The notes under the pieces were generated by a model. It ran no database searches, had not been told where the DNA came from, and saw nothing but the letters and a program-made list of their open reading frames with translations. A stretch of 64,000 nt of DNA, taken from Odiellus spinosus (lineage: Eukaryota; Arthropoda; Arachnida; Opiliones; Phalangiidae). Location of the stretch: NCBI GenBank assembly GCA_963920705.1, contig CAWUCO010000197.1, forward strand, positions 159,317 to 223,316, written 5' to 3'. Of this stretch, positions 32,425 to 46,553 are shown one piece after another. The translations under genes and the position numbers were made by a program. Within the stretch, counting starts at the first letter, position 1. Each line of letters opens with the position of its first letter.

Positions 32425-35077
32425 TCTTTCGAGTGGTCTTAATTTTGTCTAAATCGCTTAAAATTCAAAAGTTTTGTGTCCATTTGAATCCAATAATCTT
32501 GGATTTTTAAGCGTGTTTGCTTAATTTGAACCAATTTTATATTTGTCACAATTTTGCAATTTAGACTAAACCAAAGTCATTCGAAAGAGCAATTAATGGA
32601 CAGTCTAAATAATAAGAGTTTTCAAAAATCCGTTGAAAAACAAGAAAAATATGGCCAATTCAAGAAATCATAGAATATCAAAATAGTCAAATTTCAGATT
32701 TTAAAAATTCGCTTTTTGATATTAGATGTTTTTTGAATTGTCCATATTTTCTATGTTTTTCAACGGATTTTCCAAAACTCTTGTTTTTTAGATAGACCAA
32801 TATTTGCTCTTTCGAATGACTTTGGTTTTGTCTAAATTGCAAAATTGTGACAAATATAAAATTGGTTAAAATTAAGCAAAAACGCTTAAAAATCCAAGAT
32901 TATTGGATTCAAATGGACACAAAACTTTTGAATTTTAAGCGATTTAGACAAAATTAAGACCACTCGAAAGAGCAAATATTGGTCTATCTAAAAAACAAGA
33001 GTTTTGGGAAAATCCGTTGAAAAACATGGAAAATATGGACAATTCAAAAAACATCTAATATCAAAAAGCGAATTTTGAAAATCTGAAATTTGACTATTTT
33101 GATATTGTATGATTTTTGAATTGGCCATATTTTTCTTGTTTTTCAACGGATTTTTGAAAACTATTGTTTTTTAGATAGACCAAAATTTGGTCTTTCGAGT
33201 GGTCTTAATTTTGTCTAAATCACTTAAAATTCAAAAGTTTTGTGTCCATTTGAATCCAATAATCTTGGATTTTTAAGCGTTTTTTCTTAATTTTAACCAA
33301 TTTTATATTTGTCACAATTTTGCAATTTAGACAAAACCAAAGTCATTCGAAAGAGCAAATAATGGACAGTTTAAATAATAAGAGTTTTCAAAAATCCGTT
33401 GAAAAACATGGAAAATATGGACAATTCAAAAAACATCTAATATCAAAAAGCGAATTTTTAAAATCTGAAATTTGACTATTTTGATATTCTATGATTTCTT
33501 GAATTGGCCATATTTTTCTTGTTTTTCAACGGATTTTTGAAAACTCTTATTATTTAGACTGTCCATTAATTGCTCTTTCGAATGACTTTGGTTTTGTCTA
33601 AATTGCAAAATTGTGACAAATATAAAATTGGTTAAAATTAAGCAAAAACGCTTAAAAATCCAAGATTATTGGATTCAAATGGACACAAAACTTTTGAATT
33701 TTAAGCGATTTAGACAAAATTAAGACCACTCGAAAGACCAAATTTTGGTCTATCTAAAAAACAATAGTTTTCAAAAATCCGTTGAAAAACAAGAAAAATA
33801 TGGCCAATTCAAGAAATCATACAATATCAAAATAGTCAAATTTCAGATTTTCAAAATTCGCTTTTTGATATTAGATGTTTTTTGAATTGTCCATATTTTC
33901 CATGTTTTTCAACGGATTTTCCAAAACTCTTGTTTTTTAGATAGACCAATATTTGCTCTTTCGAGTGGTCTTAATTTTGTCTAAATCGCTTAAAAATCAA
34001 AAGTTTTGTGTCCATTTGAATCCAATAATCTTGGATTTTTAAGCGTTTTTGCTTAATTTTAACCAATTTTATATTTGTCACAATTTTGCAATTTAGACAA
34101 AACCAAAGTCATTCGAAAGAGCAATTAATGGACAGTCTAAATAATAAGAGTTTCCAAAAATCCGTTGAAAAACAAGAGAAATAAGGCCAATTCAAGAAAT
34201 CATACAATATCAAAATAGTCAAATTTCAGATTTTCAAAATTCGCTTTTTGATATTAGATGTTTTTTGAATTATCCATATTTTCCATGTTTTTCAACGGAT
34301 TTTCCAAAACTCTTGTTTTTTAGATAGACCAATATTTGTTCTTTCGAGTGGTCTTAATTTTGTCTAAATCGCTTAAAAATCAAAAGTTTTGTGTCCATTT
34401 GAATCCAATAATCTTGGATTTTTAAGCGTTTTTGCTTAATTTTAACCAATTTTATATTTGTCACAATTTTGCAATTTAGACAAAACCAAAGTCATTCGAA
34501 AGAGCAATTAATGGACAGTTTAAATAATAAGAGTTTTCAAAAATCCGTTGAAAAACATGGAAAATATGGACAATTCAAGAAATCATAGAATATCAAAATA
34601 GTCAAATTTCAGATTTTAAAAATTCGCTTTTTGATATTAGATGTTTTTTGAATTGTCCATATTTTCCATGTTTTTCAACGGATTTTTGAAAACTTTTATT
34701 ATTTAAACTGTCCATTAATTGCTCTTTCGAATGACTTTGGTTTTGTCTAAATTGCAAAATTGTGACAAATATAAAATTGGTTAAAATTAAGCAAAAACGC
34801 TTAAAAATCCAAGATTATTGGATTCAAATGGACACAAAACTTTTGAATTTTAAGCGATTTAGACAAAATTAAGACCACTCGAAAGAGCAAATATTGGTGT
34901 ATCTAAAAAACAAGAGTTTTGGAAAATCCGTTGAAAAACATGGAAAATATGGACAATTCAAAAAACATCTAATATCAAAAAGCGAATTTTGAAAATCTGA
35001 AATTTGACTATTTTGATATTCTATGATTTCTTGAATTGGCCATATTTTTCTTGTTTTTCAACGGATTTTTGAAAACT
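32425..35077. repeat. Right arm (2653 bp) of long-spacer inverted repeat
   Basis: Reverse complement of 20740-23392. Outer and inner edges were set where flanking bases stop pairing (20739/35078 and 23393/32424). The junction inside H1/H2 at about 32810 is the mirror of the one at about 23005, so that junction existed before the arm was copied. Confidence 0.93.
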
Positions 35078-36463
35078 CTTATTATTTAGACTGTCCATTA
35101 ATTGCTCTTTCGAATGACTTTGGTTTTGTCTAAATTGCAAAATTGTGACAAATATAAAATTGGTTAAAATTAAGCAAAAACGCTTAAAAATCCAAGATTA
35201 TAGGATTCAAATGGACACAAAACTTTTGATTTTTAAGCGATTTAGACAAAATTAAGACCACTCGAAAGAGCAAATATTGGTCTATCTAAAAAACAAGAGT
35301 TTTGGAAAATCCGTTGAAAAACATGGAAAATATGGACAATTCAAAAAACATCTAATATCAAAAAGCGAATTTTTAAAATCTGAAATTTGACTATTTTGAT
35401 ATTGTATGATTTCTTGAATTTACCATATTTTTCTTGTTTTTCAACGGATTTTCCAAAACTATTGTTTTTTAGATAGACCAAAATTTGGTCTTTCGAGTGG
35501 TCTTAATTTTGTCTAAATCGCTTAAAAATCAAAAGTTTTGTGTCCATTTGAATCCAATAATCTTGGATTTTTAAGCGTTTTTGCTTAATTTTAACCAATT
35601 TTATATTTGTCACAATTTTGCAATTTAGACAAAACCAAAGTCATTCGAAAGAGCAATTAATGGACAGTTTAAATAATAAGAGTTTTCAAAAATCCGTTGA
35701 AAAACATGGAAAATATGGACAATTCAAAAAACATCTAATATCAAAAAGCGAATTTTTAAAATCTGAAATTTGACTATTTTGATATTCTATGATTTCTTGA
35801 ATTGGCCATATTTTTCTTGTTTTTCAACGGATTTTTGAAAACTCTTATTATTTAGACTGTCCATTAATTGCTCTTTCGAATGACTTTGGTTTTGTCTAAA
35901 TTGCAAAATTGTGACAAATATAAAATTGGTTAAAATTAAGCAAAAACGCTTAAAAATCCAAGATTATAGGATTCAAATGGACACAAAACTTTTGATTTTT
36001 AAGCGATTTAGACAAAATTAAGACCACTCGAAAGAGCAAATATTGGTCTATCTAAAAAACAAGAGTTTTGGAAAATCCGTTGAAAAACATGGAAAATATG
36101 GACAATTCAAAAAACATCTAATATCAAAAAGCGAATTTTTAAAATCTGAAATTTGACTATTTTGATATTGTATGATTTCTTGAATTTACCATATTTTTCT
36201 TGTTTTTCAACGGATTTTCCAAAACTATTGTTTTTTAGATAGACCAAAATTTGGTCTTTCGAGTGGTCTTAATTTTGTCTAAATCGCTTAAAATTCAAAA
36301 GTTTTGTGTCCATTTGAATCCAATAATCTTGGATTTTTAAGCGTTTTTGCTTAATTTTAACCAATTTTATATTTGTCACAATTTTGCAATTTAGACAAAA
36401 CCAAAGTCATTCGAAAGAGCAATTAATGGACAGTCTAAATAATAAGAGTTTTCAAAAATCCGT
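34932..36463. repeat. Tandem dimer duplication, period 766 bp
   Basis: Two copies, about 34932-35697 and 35698-36463, share AGATTATAGG (35201 and 35967) and TTGAATTTACCATA (about 35417 and 36183), both rare. Each copy contains an R to F reversal, so an already rearranged dimer was duplicated. Similarity fades after about 36590. Confidence 0.85.
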
Positions 36464-39400
36464 TGAAAAACATGGAAAATATGGACAATTCAAAAAACAT
36501 CTAATATCAAAAAGCTAATTTTTAAAATCTGAAATTTGACTATTTTGATATTGTATGATTTCTTGAATTGGCCATATTTTTCTTGTTTTTCAACGGATTT
36601 TCAAAAACTATTGTTTTTTAGATAGACCAAAATTTGGTCTTACGAGTGGTCTTAATTTTGTCTAAATCGCTTAAAATTCAAAAGTTTTGTGTCCATTTGA
36701 ATCCAATAATCTTGTATTTTTAAGCGTTTTTGCTTAATTTTAACCAATTTTATAATTGTCACAATTTTGCAATTTAGACAAAACCAAAGTCATTCGAAAG
36801 AGCAATTAATGGACAGTCTAAATAATAAGAGTTTTCAAAAATCCGTTGAAAAACAAGAAAAATATGGCCAATTCAAGAAATCATAGAATATCAAAATAGT
36901 CAAATTTCAGATTTTAAAAATTCGCTTTTTGATATTAGATGTTTTTTGAATTGTCCATATTTTCCATGTTTTTCAACGGATTTTTGAAAACTCTTATTAT
37001 TTAGACTGCCCATTAATTGCTCTTTCGAATGACTTTCGTTTTGTCTAAATTGCAAAATTGTGACAAATATAAAATTGGTTAAAATTAAGCAAAAACGCTT
37101 AAAAATCCAAGATTATTGGATTCAAATGGACACAAAACTTTTGAATTTTAAGCGATTTAGACAAAATTAAGACCACTCGAAAGACCAAATTTTGGTCTAT
37201 CTAAAAAACAATAGTTTTCAAAAATCCGTTGAAAAACAAGAAAAATATGGCCAATTCAAGAAATCATACAATATCAAAATAGTCAAATTTCAGATTTTCA
37301 AAATTCGCTTTTTGATATTAGATGTTTTTTGAATTGTCCATATTTTCTATGTTTTTCAACGGATTTTCCAAAACTCTTGTTTTTTAGATAGACCAATATT
37401 TGCTCTTTCGAGTGGTCTTAATTTTGTCTAAATCGCTTAAAAATCAAAAGTTTTGTGTCCATTTGAATCCAATAATCTTGGATTTTTAAGCGTTTCTGCT
37501 TAATTTTAACCAATTTTATATTTGTCACAATTTTGCAATTTAGACAAAACCAAAGTCATTCGAAAGAGCAATTAATGGACAGTCTAAATAATAAGAGTTT
37601 TCAAAAATCCGTTGAAAAACAAGAAAAATATGGCCAATTCAAAAAACATCTAATATCGAAAAGCGAATTTTTAAAATCTGAAATTTGACTATTTTGATAT
37701 TGTATGATTTCTTGAATTGGCCATATTTTTCTTGTTTTTCAACGGATTTTCCAAAACTATTGTTTTTTAGATAGACCAAAATTTGGTCTTTCGAGTGGTA
37801 TTAATTTTGTCTAAATCGCTTAAAATTCAAAAGTTTTGTGTCCATTTGAATCCAATAATCTTGGATTTTTAAGCGTTTTTGCTTAATTTTAACCAATTTT
37901 ATATTTGTCACGTTTTGGCAATTTAGACAAAACCAAAGTCATTCGAAAGTGCAATTAATGGACAGTCTAAATAATAAGAGTTTTCAAAAATCCGTTGAAA
38001 AACAAGAAAAATATGGCCAATTCAAGAAATCATAGAATATCAAAATAGTCAAATTCCAGATTTTAAAAATTCGCTTTTTGATATTAGATGTTTTTTGAAT
38101 TGTCCATATTTTCTATGTTTTTCAACGGATTTTCCAAAACTCTTGTTTTTTAGATAGACCAATATTTGCTCTTTCGAGTGGTCTTAATTTTGTCTAAATC
38201 GCTTAAAATCAAAAGTTTTGTGTCCATTTGAATCCAATAATCTTGGATTTTTAAGCGTTTTTGCTTAATTTTAACCAATTTTATATTTGTCACAATTTTG
38301 CAATTTAGACAAAACCAAAGTCATTCGAAAGAGCAATTAATGGACAGTTTAAATAATAAGAGTTTTCAAAAATCCGTTGAAAAACATGGAAAATATGGAC
38401 AATTCAAAAAACATCTAATATCAAAAAGCGAATTTTGAAAATCTGAAATTTGACTATTTTGATATTCTATGATTTCTTGAATTGGCTATATTTTTCTTGT
38501 TTTTCAACGGATTTTTGAAAACTCTTATTATTTAGACTGTCCATTAATTGCTCTTTCGAATGACTTTGGTTTTGTCTAAATTGCAAAATTGTGACAAATA
38601 TAAAATTGGTTAAAATTAAGCAAAAACGCTTAAAAATCCAAGATTATTGGATTCAAATGGACACAAAACTTTTGATTTTTAAGCGATTTAGACAAAATTA
38701 AGACCACTCGAAAGAGCAAATATTGGTCTATCTAAAAAACAAGAGTTTTGGAAAATCCGTTGAAAAACATGCAAAATATGGACAATTCAAAAAACATCTA
38801 ATATCAAAAAGCGAATTTGTAAAATCTGAAATTTGACTATTTTGATATTGTATGATTTCTTGAATTGGCCATATGTTTCTTGTTTTTCAACGGATTTTCC
38901 AAAACTATTGTTTTTTAGATAGACCAAAATTTGGTCTTTCGAGTGGTCTTAATTTTGTCTAAATCGCTTAAAATTCAAAAGTTTTGTGTCCATTTGAATC
39001 CAATAATCTTGGATTTTTAAGCGTTTTTGCTTAATTTTAACCAATTTTATATTTGTCACAATTTTGCAATTTAGACAAAACCAAAGTCATTCGAAAGAGC
39101 AATTAATGGACAGTCTAAATAATAAGAGTTTTCAAAAATCCGTTGAAAAACATGGAAAATATGGACAATTCAAAAAACATCTAATATCAAAAAGCGAATT
39201 TTTAAAATCTGAAATTTGACTATTTTGATATTGTATGATTTCTTGAATTGGCCATATTTTTCTTGTTTTTCAACGGATTTTCCAAAACTATTGTTTTTCA
39301 GATAGATCAAAATTTGGTCTTTCGAGTGGTCTTAATTTTGTCTAAATCGCTTAAAATTCAAAAGTTGGTGTCCATTTGAATCCAATAATCTTGGATTTTT

Positions 39401-39519
39401 AAGCGTTTTTGCTTAATTTTAACCAATTTTATATTTGTCACAATTTTGCAATTTAGACAAAACCAAAGTCATTCGAAAGAGCAATTAATGGACAGTCTAA
39501 ATAACAAAAGTTTTCAAAA
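36464..39519. repeat. Satellite block, mixed orientation
   Basis: Approximate switches are 36985 (to R), 37230 (F), 38370 (R) and 38890 (F). Dyad A is inverted alone near 36460-36600, 37630-37745 and 39145-39280. The rare TCACGTTTTGGCAAT near 37908 matches tracers near 4.8, 6.3 and 6.8 kb, hinting at long-range exchange. A 4-bp shortening (AAAAGTTGGTGTCC) occurs near 39366. Confidence 0.75.
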
Positions 39520-40684
39520 ATCCGTTGAAAAACAAGAAAAATATGGCCAATTCAAGAAATCATACAATATCAAAATAGTCAAATTTCAGATTTTCAAAAT
39601 TCGCTTTTTGATATTAGATGTTTTTTGAATTGTCCATATTTTCCATGTTTTTCAACGGATTTTCCAAAACTCTTGTTTTTTAGATAGACCAATATTTGCT
39701 CTTTCGAGTGGTCTTAATTTTGTCTAAATCGCTTAAAATTCAAAAGTTTTGTGTCCATTTGAATCCAATAATCTTGGATTTTTAAGCGTTTTTGCTTAAT
39801 TTTAACCAATTTTATATTTGTCACAATTTTGCAATTTAGACAAAACCAAAGTCATTCGAAAGAGCAATTAATGGACAGTCTAAATAATAAGAGTTTTCAA
39901 AAATCCGTTGAAAAACAAGAAAAATATGGCCAATTCAAGAAATCATAGAATATCAAAATAGTCAAATTTCAGATTTTCAAAATTCGCTTTTTGATATTAG
40001 ATGTTTTTTGAATTGTCCATATTTTCCATGTTTTTCAACGGATTTTTGAAAACTCTTATTATTTAAACTGTCCATTAATTGCTCTTTCGAATGACTTTGG
40101 TTTTGTCTAAATTGCAAAATTGTGACAAATATAAAATTGGTTAAAATTAAGCAAAAACGCTTAAAAATCCAAGATTATTGGATTCAAATGGACACAAAAC
40201 TTTTGAATTTTAAGCGATTTAGACAAAATTAAGACCACTCGAAAGACCCAATTTTGGTCTATCTAAAAAACAATAGTTTTCAAAAATCCGTTGAAAAACA
40301 AGAAAAATATGGCCAATTCAAGAAATCATACAATATCAAAATAGTCAAATTTCAGATTTTCAAAATTCGCTTTTTGATATTAGATGTTTTTTGAATTGTC
40401 CATATTTTCCATGTTTTTCAACGGAATTTCCAAAACTCTTGTTTTTTAGATAGACCAATATTTGCTCTTTCGAGTGGTCTTAATTTTGTCTAAATCGCTT
40501 AAAAATCAAAAGTTTTGTGTCCATTTGAATCCAATAATCTTGGATTTTTAAGCGTTTTTGCTTTATTTTAACCAATTTTATATTTGTCACAATTTTGCAA
40601 TTTAGACAAAACCAAAGTCATTCGAAAGAGCAATTAAAGGACAGTCTAAATAATAAGAGTTTTCAAAAATCCGTTGAAAAACAA

Positions 40685-40720
40685 GAAAAATATGGCCAAT
40701 TCAATTAAGCAAAAACGCTT
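40685..40720. repeat. Truncated-monomer junction, copy 1
   Basis: An F dyad-A arm ending GGCCAATTCAA is joined straight to an R segment beginning TTAAGCAAAAACGC, so most of a dyad A and one H2 arm are lost. Two bases (AA) could belong to either side, compatible with end joining. Identical junctions occur at 42009-42044 and 44480-44515. Confidence 0.88.
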
Positions 40721-42008
40721 AAAAATCCAAGATTATTGGATTCAAATAGACACAAAACTTTTGAATTTTAAGCGATTTAGACACAATTAAGACCACTCGA
40801 AAGACCAAATTTTGGTCTATCTAAAAAACAATAGTTTTGGAAAATCCGTTGAAAAACAAGAAAAATATGGCCAATTCAAGAAATCATACAATATCAAAAT
40901 AGTCAAATTTCAGATTTTCAAAATTCGCTTTTTGATATTAGATGTTTTTTGAATTGTCCATATTTTCCATGTTTTTCAACGGATTTTCCAAAACTCTTGT
41001 TTTTTAGATAGACCAATATTTGCTCTTTCGAGTGGTCTTAATTTTGTCTAAATCGCTTAAAATTCAAAAGTTTTGTGTCCATTTGAATCCAATAATCTTG
41101 GATTTTTAAGCGTTTTTGCTTAATTTTAACCAATTTTATATTTGTCACAATTTTGCAATTTAGACAAAACCAAAGTCATTCGAAAGAGCAATTAATGGAC
41201 AGTCTAAATAATAAGAGTTTTCAAAAATCCGTTGAAAAACAAGAAAAATATGGCCAATTCAAGAAATCATAGAATATCAAAATAGTCAAATTTCAGATTT
41301 TCAAAATTCGCTTTTTGATATTAGATGTTTTTTGAATTGTCCATATTTTCCATGTTTTTCAACGGATTTTTGAAAACTCTTATTATTTAAACTGTCCATT
41401 AATTGCTCTTTCGAATGACTTTGGTTTTGTCTAAATTGCAAAATTGTGACAAATATAAAATTGGTTAAAATTAAGCAAAAACGCTTAAAAATCCAAGATT
41501 ATTGGATTCAAATGGACACAAAACCTTTGAATTTTAAGCGATTTAGACAAAATTAAGACCACTCGAAAGACCCAATTTTGGTCTATCTAAAAAACAATAG
41601 TTTTCAAAAATCCGTTGAAAAACAAGAAAAATATGGCCAATTCAAGAAATCATACAATATCAAAATAGTCAAATTTCAGATTTTCAAAATTCGCTTTTTG
41701 ATATTAGATGTTTTTTGAATTGTCCATATTTTCCATGTTTTTCAACGGAATTTCCAAAACTCTTGTTTTTTAGATAGACCAATATTTGCTCTTTCGAGTG
41801 GTCTTAATTTTGTCTAAATCGCTTAAAAATCAAAAGTTTTGTGTCCATTTGAATCCAATAATCTTGGATTTTTAAGCGTTTTTGCTTTATTTTAACCAAT
41901 TTTATATTTGTCACAATTTTGCAATTTAGACAAAACCAAAGTCATTCGAAAGAGCAATTAAAGGACAGTCTAAATAATAAGAGTTTTCAAAAATCCGTTG
42001 AAAAACAA

Positions 42009-42044
42009 GAAAAATATGGCCAATTCAATTAAGCAAAAACGCTT
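42009..42044. repeat. Truncated-monomer junction, copy 2
   Basis: Same junction as near 40702, 1324 bp on, part of the tandem duplication. Confidence 0.88.
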
Positions 42045-42175
42045 AAAAATCCAAGATTATTGGATTCAAATAGACACAAAACTTTTGAATTTTAAGCGAT
42101 TTAGACACAATTAAGACCACTCGAAAGACCAAATTTTGGTCTATCTAAAAAACAATAGTTTTGGAAAATCCGTTG

Positions 42176-43836
42176 AAAAACAAGAAAAATATGGCCAATT
42201 CAAGAAATCATACAATATCAAAATAGTCAAATTTCAGATTTTCAAAATTCGCTTTTTGATATTAGATGTTTTTTGAATTGTCCATATTTTCCATGTTTTT
42301 CAACGGATTTTCCAAAACTCTTGTTTTTTAGATAGACCAATATTTGCTCTTTCGAGTGGTCTTAATTTTGTCTAAATCGCTTAAAAATCAAAAGTTTTGT
42401 GTCCATTTGAATCCAATAATCTTGGATTTTTAAGCGTTTTTGCTTAATTTTAACCAATTTTATATTTGTCACAATTTTGCAATTTAGACAAAACCAAAGT
42501 CATTCGAAAGAGCAATTAATGGTCAGTCTAAATAATAAGAGTTTTAAAAATCCGTTGAAAAACAAGAAAAATATGGCCAATTCAAGAAATCATACAATAT
42601 CAAAATAGTCAAATTTCAGATTTTCAAAATTCGCTTTTTGATATTAGATGTTTTTTGAATTGTCCATATTTTCCATGTTTTTCAACGGATTTTCCAAAAC
42701 TCTTGTTTTTTAGATAGACCAATATTTGCTCTTTCGAGTGGTCTTAATTTTGTCTAAATCGCTTAAAATTCAAAAGTTTTGTGTCCATTTGAATCCAATA
42801 ATCTTGGATTTTTAAGCGTTTTTGCTTAATTTTAACCAATTTTAGATTTGTCACAATTTTGCAATTTAGACAAAACCAAAGTCATTCGAAAGAGCAATTA
42901 ATGGACAGTCTAAATAATAAGAGTTTTCAAAAATCCGTTGAAAAACAAGAAAAATATGGCCAATTCAAGAAATCATAGAATATCAAAATAGTCAAATTTC
43001 AGATTTTCAAAATTCGCTTTTTGATATTAGATGTTTTTTGAATTGTCCATATTTTCCATGTTTTTCAACGGATTTTCCAAAACTCTTGTTTTTTAGATAG
43101 ACCAATATTTGCTCTTTCGAGTGGTCTTAATTTTGTCTAAATCGCTTAAAAATCAAAAGTTTTGTGTCCATTTGAATCCAATAATCTTGGATTTTTAAGC
43201 GTTTTTGCTTAATTTTAACCAATTTTATATTTGTCACAATTTTGCAATTTAGACAAAACCAAAGTCATTCGAAAGAGCAATTAATGGTCAGTCTAAATAA
43301 TAAGAGTTTTAAAAATCCGTTGAAAAACAAGAAAAATATGGCCAATTCAAGAAATCATACAATATCAAAATAGTCAAATTTCAGATTTTCAAAATTCGCT
43401 TTTTGATATTAGATGTTTTTTGAATTGTCCATATTTTCCATGTTTTTCAACGGATTTTCCAAAACTCTTGTTTTTTAGATAGACCAATATTTGCTCTTTC
43501 GAGTGGTCTTAATTTTGTCTAAATCGCTTAAAATTCAAAAGTTTTGTGTCCATTTGAATCCAATAATCTTGGATTTTTAAGCGTTTTTGCTTAATTTTAA
43601 CCAATTTTAGATTTGTCACAATTTTGCAATTTAGACAAAACCAAAGTCATTCGAAAGAGCAATTAATGGACAGTCTAAATAATAAGAGTTTTCAAAAATC
43701 CGTTGAAAAACAAGAAAAATATGGCCAATTCAAGAAATCATAGAATATCAAAATAGTCAAATTTCAGATTTTCAAAATTCGCTTTTTGATATTAGATGTT
43801 TTTTGAATTGTCCATATTTTCCATGTTTTTCAACGG
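42176..43836 (+). repeat. Tandem dimer duplication, period 765 bp, all F
   Basis: Shared rare variants: AATGGTCAGTC (42523 and 43288), a missing C in GAGTTTTAAAAATCC (about 42545 and 43310), and TTTTAGATTTGTC (about 42844 and 43609). The period is 765 rather than 766 because of the 1-bp deletion. Dyad A stays in F direction in all copies here. Confidence 0.84.
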
Positions 43837-46553
43837 ATTTTTGAAAACTCTTATTATTTAAACTGTCCATTAATTGCTCTTTCGAATGACTTTGGTTTTG
43901 TCTAAATTGCAAAATTGTGACAAATATAAAATTGGTTAAAATTAAGCAAAAACGCTTAAAAATCCAAGATTATTGGATTCAAATGGACACAAAACTTTTG
44001 AATTTTAAGCGATCTAGACAAAATTAAGACCACTCGAAAGACCAAATTTTGGTCTATCTAAAAAACAATAGTTTTCAAAAATCCGTTGAAAAACAAGAAA
44101 AATATGGCCAATTCAAGAAATCATACAATATCAAAATAGTCAAATTTCAGATTTTCAAAATTCGCTTTTTGATATTAGATGTTTTTTGAATTGTCCATAT
44201 TTTCCATGTTTTTCAACGGAATTTCCAAAACTCTTGTTTTTTAGATAGACCAATATTTGCTCTTTCGAGTGGTCTTAATTTTGTCTAAATCGCTTAAAAA
44301 TCAAAAGTTTTGTGTCCATTTGAATCCAATAATCTTGGATTTTTAAGCGTTTTTGCTTTATTTCAACCAATTTTATATTTGTCACAATTTTGCAATTTAG
44401 ACAAAACCAAAGTCATTCGAAAGAGCGATTAAAGGACAGTCTAAATAATAAGAGTTTTCAAAAATCCGTTGAAAAACAAGAAAAATATGGCCAATTCAAT
44501 TAAGCAAAAACGCTTAAAAATCCAAGATTATTGGATTCAAATAGACAAAAAACTTTTGAATTTTAAGCGATTTAGACAAAATTAAGACCACTCGAAAGAC
44601 CAAATTTTGGTCTATCTAAAAAACAATAGTTTTGGAAAATCCGTTGAAAAACAAGAAAAATATGGCCAATTCAAGAAATCATACAATATCAAAATAGTCA
44701 AATTTCAGATTTTCAAAATTCGCTTTTTGATATTAGATGTTTTTTGAATTGTCCATATTTTCCATGTTTTTCAACGGATTTTCGAAAACTCTTGTTTTTT
44801 AGATAGACCAATATTTGCTCTTTCGAGTGGTCTTAATTTTGTCTAAATCGCTTAAAAATCAAAAGTTTTGTGTCCATTTGAATCCAATAATCTTGGATTT
44901 TTAACCGTTTTTGCTTAATTTTAACCAATTTTATATTTGTCACAATTTTGCAATTTAGACAAAACCAAAGTCATTCGAAAGAGCAATTAATGGACAGTCT
45001 AAATAATAAGAGTTTTCAAAAATCCGTTGAAAAACAAGAAAAATATGGCCAATTCAAGAAATCATAGAATATCAAAATAGTCAAATTTCAGATTTTCAAA
45101 ATTCGCTTTTTGATATTAGATGTTTTTTGAATTGTCCATATTTTCCATGTTTTTCAACGGATTTTTGAAAACTCTTATTATTTAAACTGTCCATTAATTG
45201 CTCTTTCGAATGACTTTGGTTTTGTCTAAATTGCAAAATTGTGACAAATATAAAATTGGTTAAAATAAAGCAAAAACGCTTAAAAATCCAAGATTATTGG
45301 ATTCAAATGGACACAAAACATTTGATTTTTAAGCGATTTAGACAAAATTAAGACCACTCGAAAGAGCAAATTTTGGTCTATCTAAAAAACAATAGTTTTG
45401 GAAAATCCGTTGAAAAACAAGAAAAATATGGCCAATTCAAGAAATCATACAATATCAAAATAGTCAAATTTCAGATTTTAAAAATTCGCTTTTTGATATT
45501 AGATGTTTTTTGAATTGTTTATATTTTCCATGTTTTTCAACGGATTTTCCAAAACTCTTGTTTTTTAGATAGACCAATATTTGCTCTTTCGAGTGGTCTT
45601 AATTTTGTCTAAATCGCTTAAAATTCAAAAGTTTTGTGTCCATTTGAATCCAATAATCTTGGATTTTTAAGCGTTTTTGCTTATTTTTAACCAATTTTAT
45701 ATTTGTCACAATTTTGCAATTTAGACAAAACCAAAGTCATTCGAAAGAGCAATTAATGGACAGTCTAAATAATAAGAGTTTTCAAAAATCCGTTGAAAAA
45801 CAAGAAAAATATGACCAATTCAAGAAATCATACAATATCAAAATAGTCAAATTTCAGATTTTCAAAATTCGCTTTTTGATATTAGATGTTTTTTGAATTG
45901 TCCATATTTTCCATGTTTTTCAACGGATTTTCCAAAACTCTTGTTTTTTAGATAGACCAATATTTGCTCTTTCGAGTGGTCTTAATTTTGTCTAAATCGC
46001 TTAAAATTCAAAAGTTTTGTGTCCATTTGAATCCAATAATCTTGGATTTTTAAGCGTTTTTGCTTAATTTTAACCAATTTTATATTTGTCACAATTTTGC
46101 AATTTAGACAAAACCAAAGTCATTCGAAAGAGCAATTAATGGACAGTCTAAATAATAAGAGTTTTCAAAAATCCGTTGAAAAACAAGAAAAATATGGCCA
46201 ATTCAAGAAATCATAGAATATCAAAATAGTCAAATTTCAGATTTTCAAAATTCGCTTTTTGAAATTAGATGTTTTTTGAATTGTCCATATTTTCCATGTT
46301 TTTCAACGGATTTTTGAAAACTCTTATTATTTAAACTGTCCATTAATTGCTCTTTCGAATGACTTTGGTTTTGTCTAAATTGCAAAATTGTGACAAATAT
46401 AAAATTGGTTAAAATTAAGCAAAAACGCTTAAAAATCCAAGATTATTGGATTCAAATGGACTCAAAACTTTTGAATTTTAAGCGATTTAGACAAAATTAA
46501 GACCACTCGAAAGACCAAATTTTGGTCTATCTAATAAACAATAGTTTTCAAAA
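43837..46553. repeat. Satellite block, mixed orientation
   Basis: Begins with the diverged third copy of the 1324-bp unit, then runs R to about 44085, F to 44498, R to 44640, F to 45160, R to 45405, F to 46305 and R. The changes GAAATTAGATG and GGACTCAAAAC with CTAATAAAC first appear near 46260-46530 and are repeated 383 bp on (46261 and 46644), a single-monomer duplication. Confidence 0.75.
44480..44515. repeat. Truncated-monomer junction, copy 3
   Basis: Same junction, 2471 bp beyond copy 2, inside a more diverged copy (about 43840-44780) of the 1324-bp unit. Private changes such as GCGATTAAAGG, TTATTTCAACC and GCGATCTAGAC set it apart, so it is older or was copied separately. Confidence 0.85.

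Larger units (their letters stand above)
39520..42380. repeat. Tandem repeat with 1324-bp period (about 2.2 copies)
   Basis: Copies near 39520-40843 and 40844-42167, plus a partial third. Shared rare variants at offset 1324: AGACCCAATTTTGG (40247 and 41571), CAACGGAATTTCC, GCAATTAAAGGACAG, CAAATAGACAC and TTAGACACAATT, and the truncation junction at 40702 and 42026. The period is not a whole number of monomers because one monomer is truncated. Each copy contains four reversals. Confidence 0.87.

Noticed and set aside
20740-35077. Terminal inverted repeats of a giant DNA transposon
   Set aside because: Both arms and the interior are made of the same satellite. There is no coding capacity, no target-site duplication was seen, and other palindromes of different size exist in the window.
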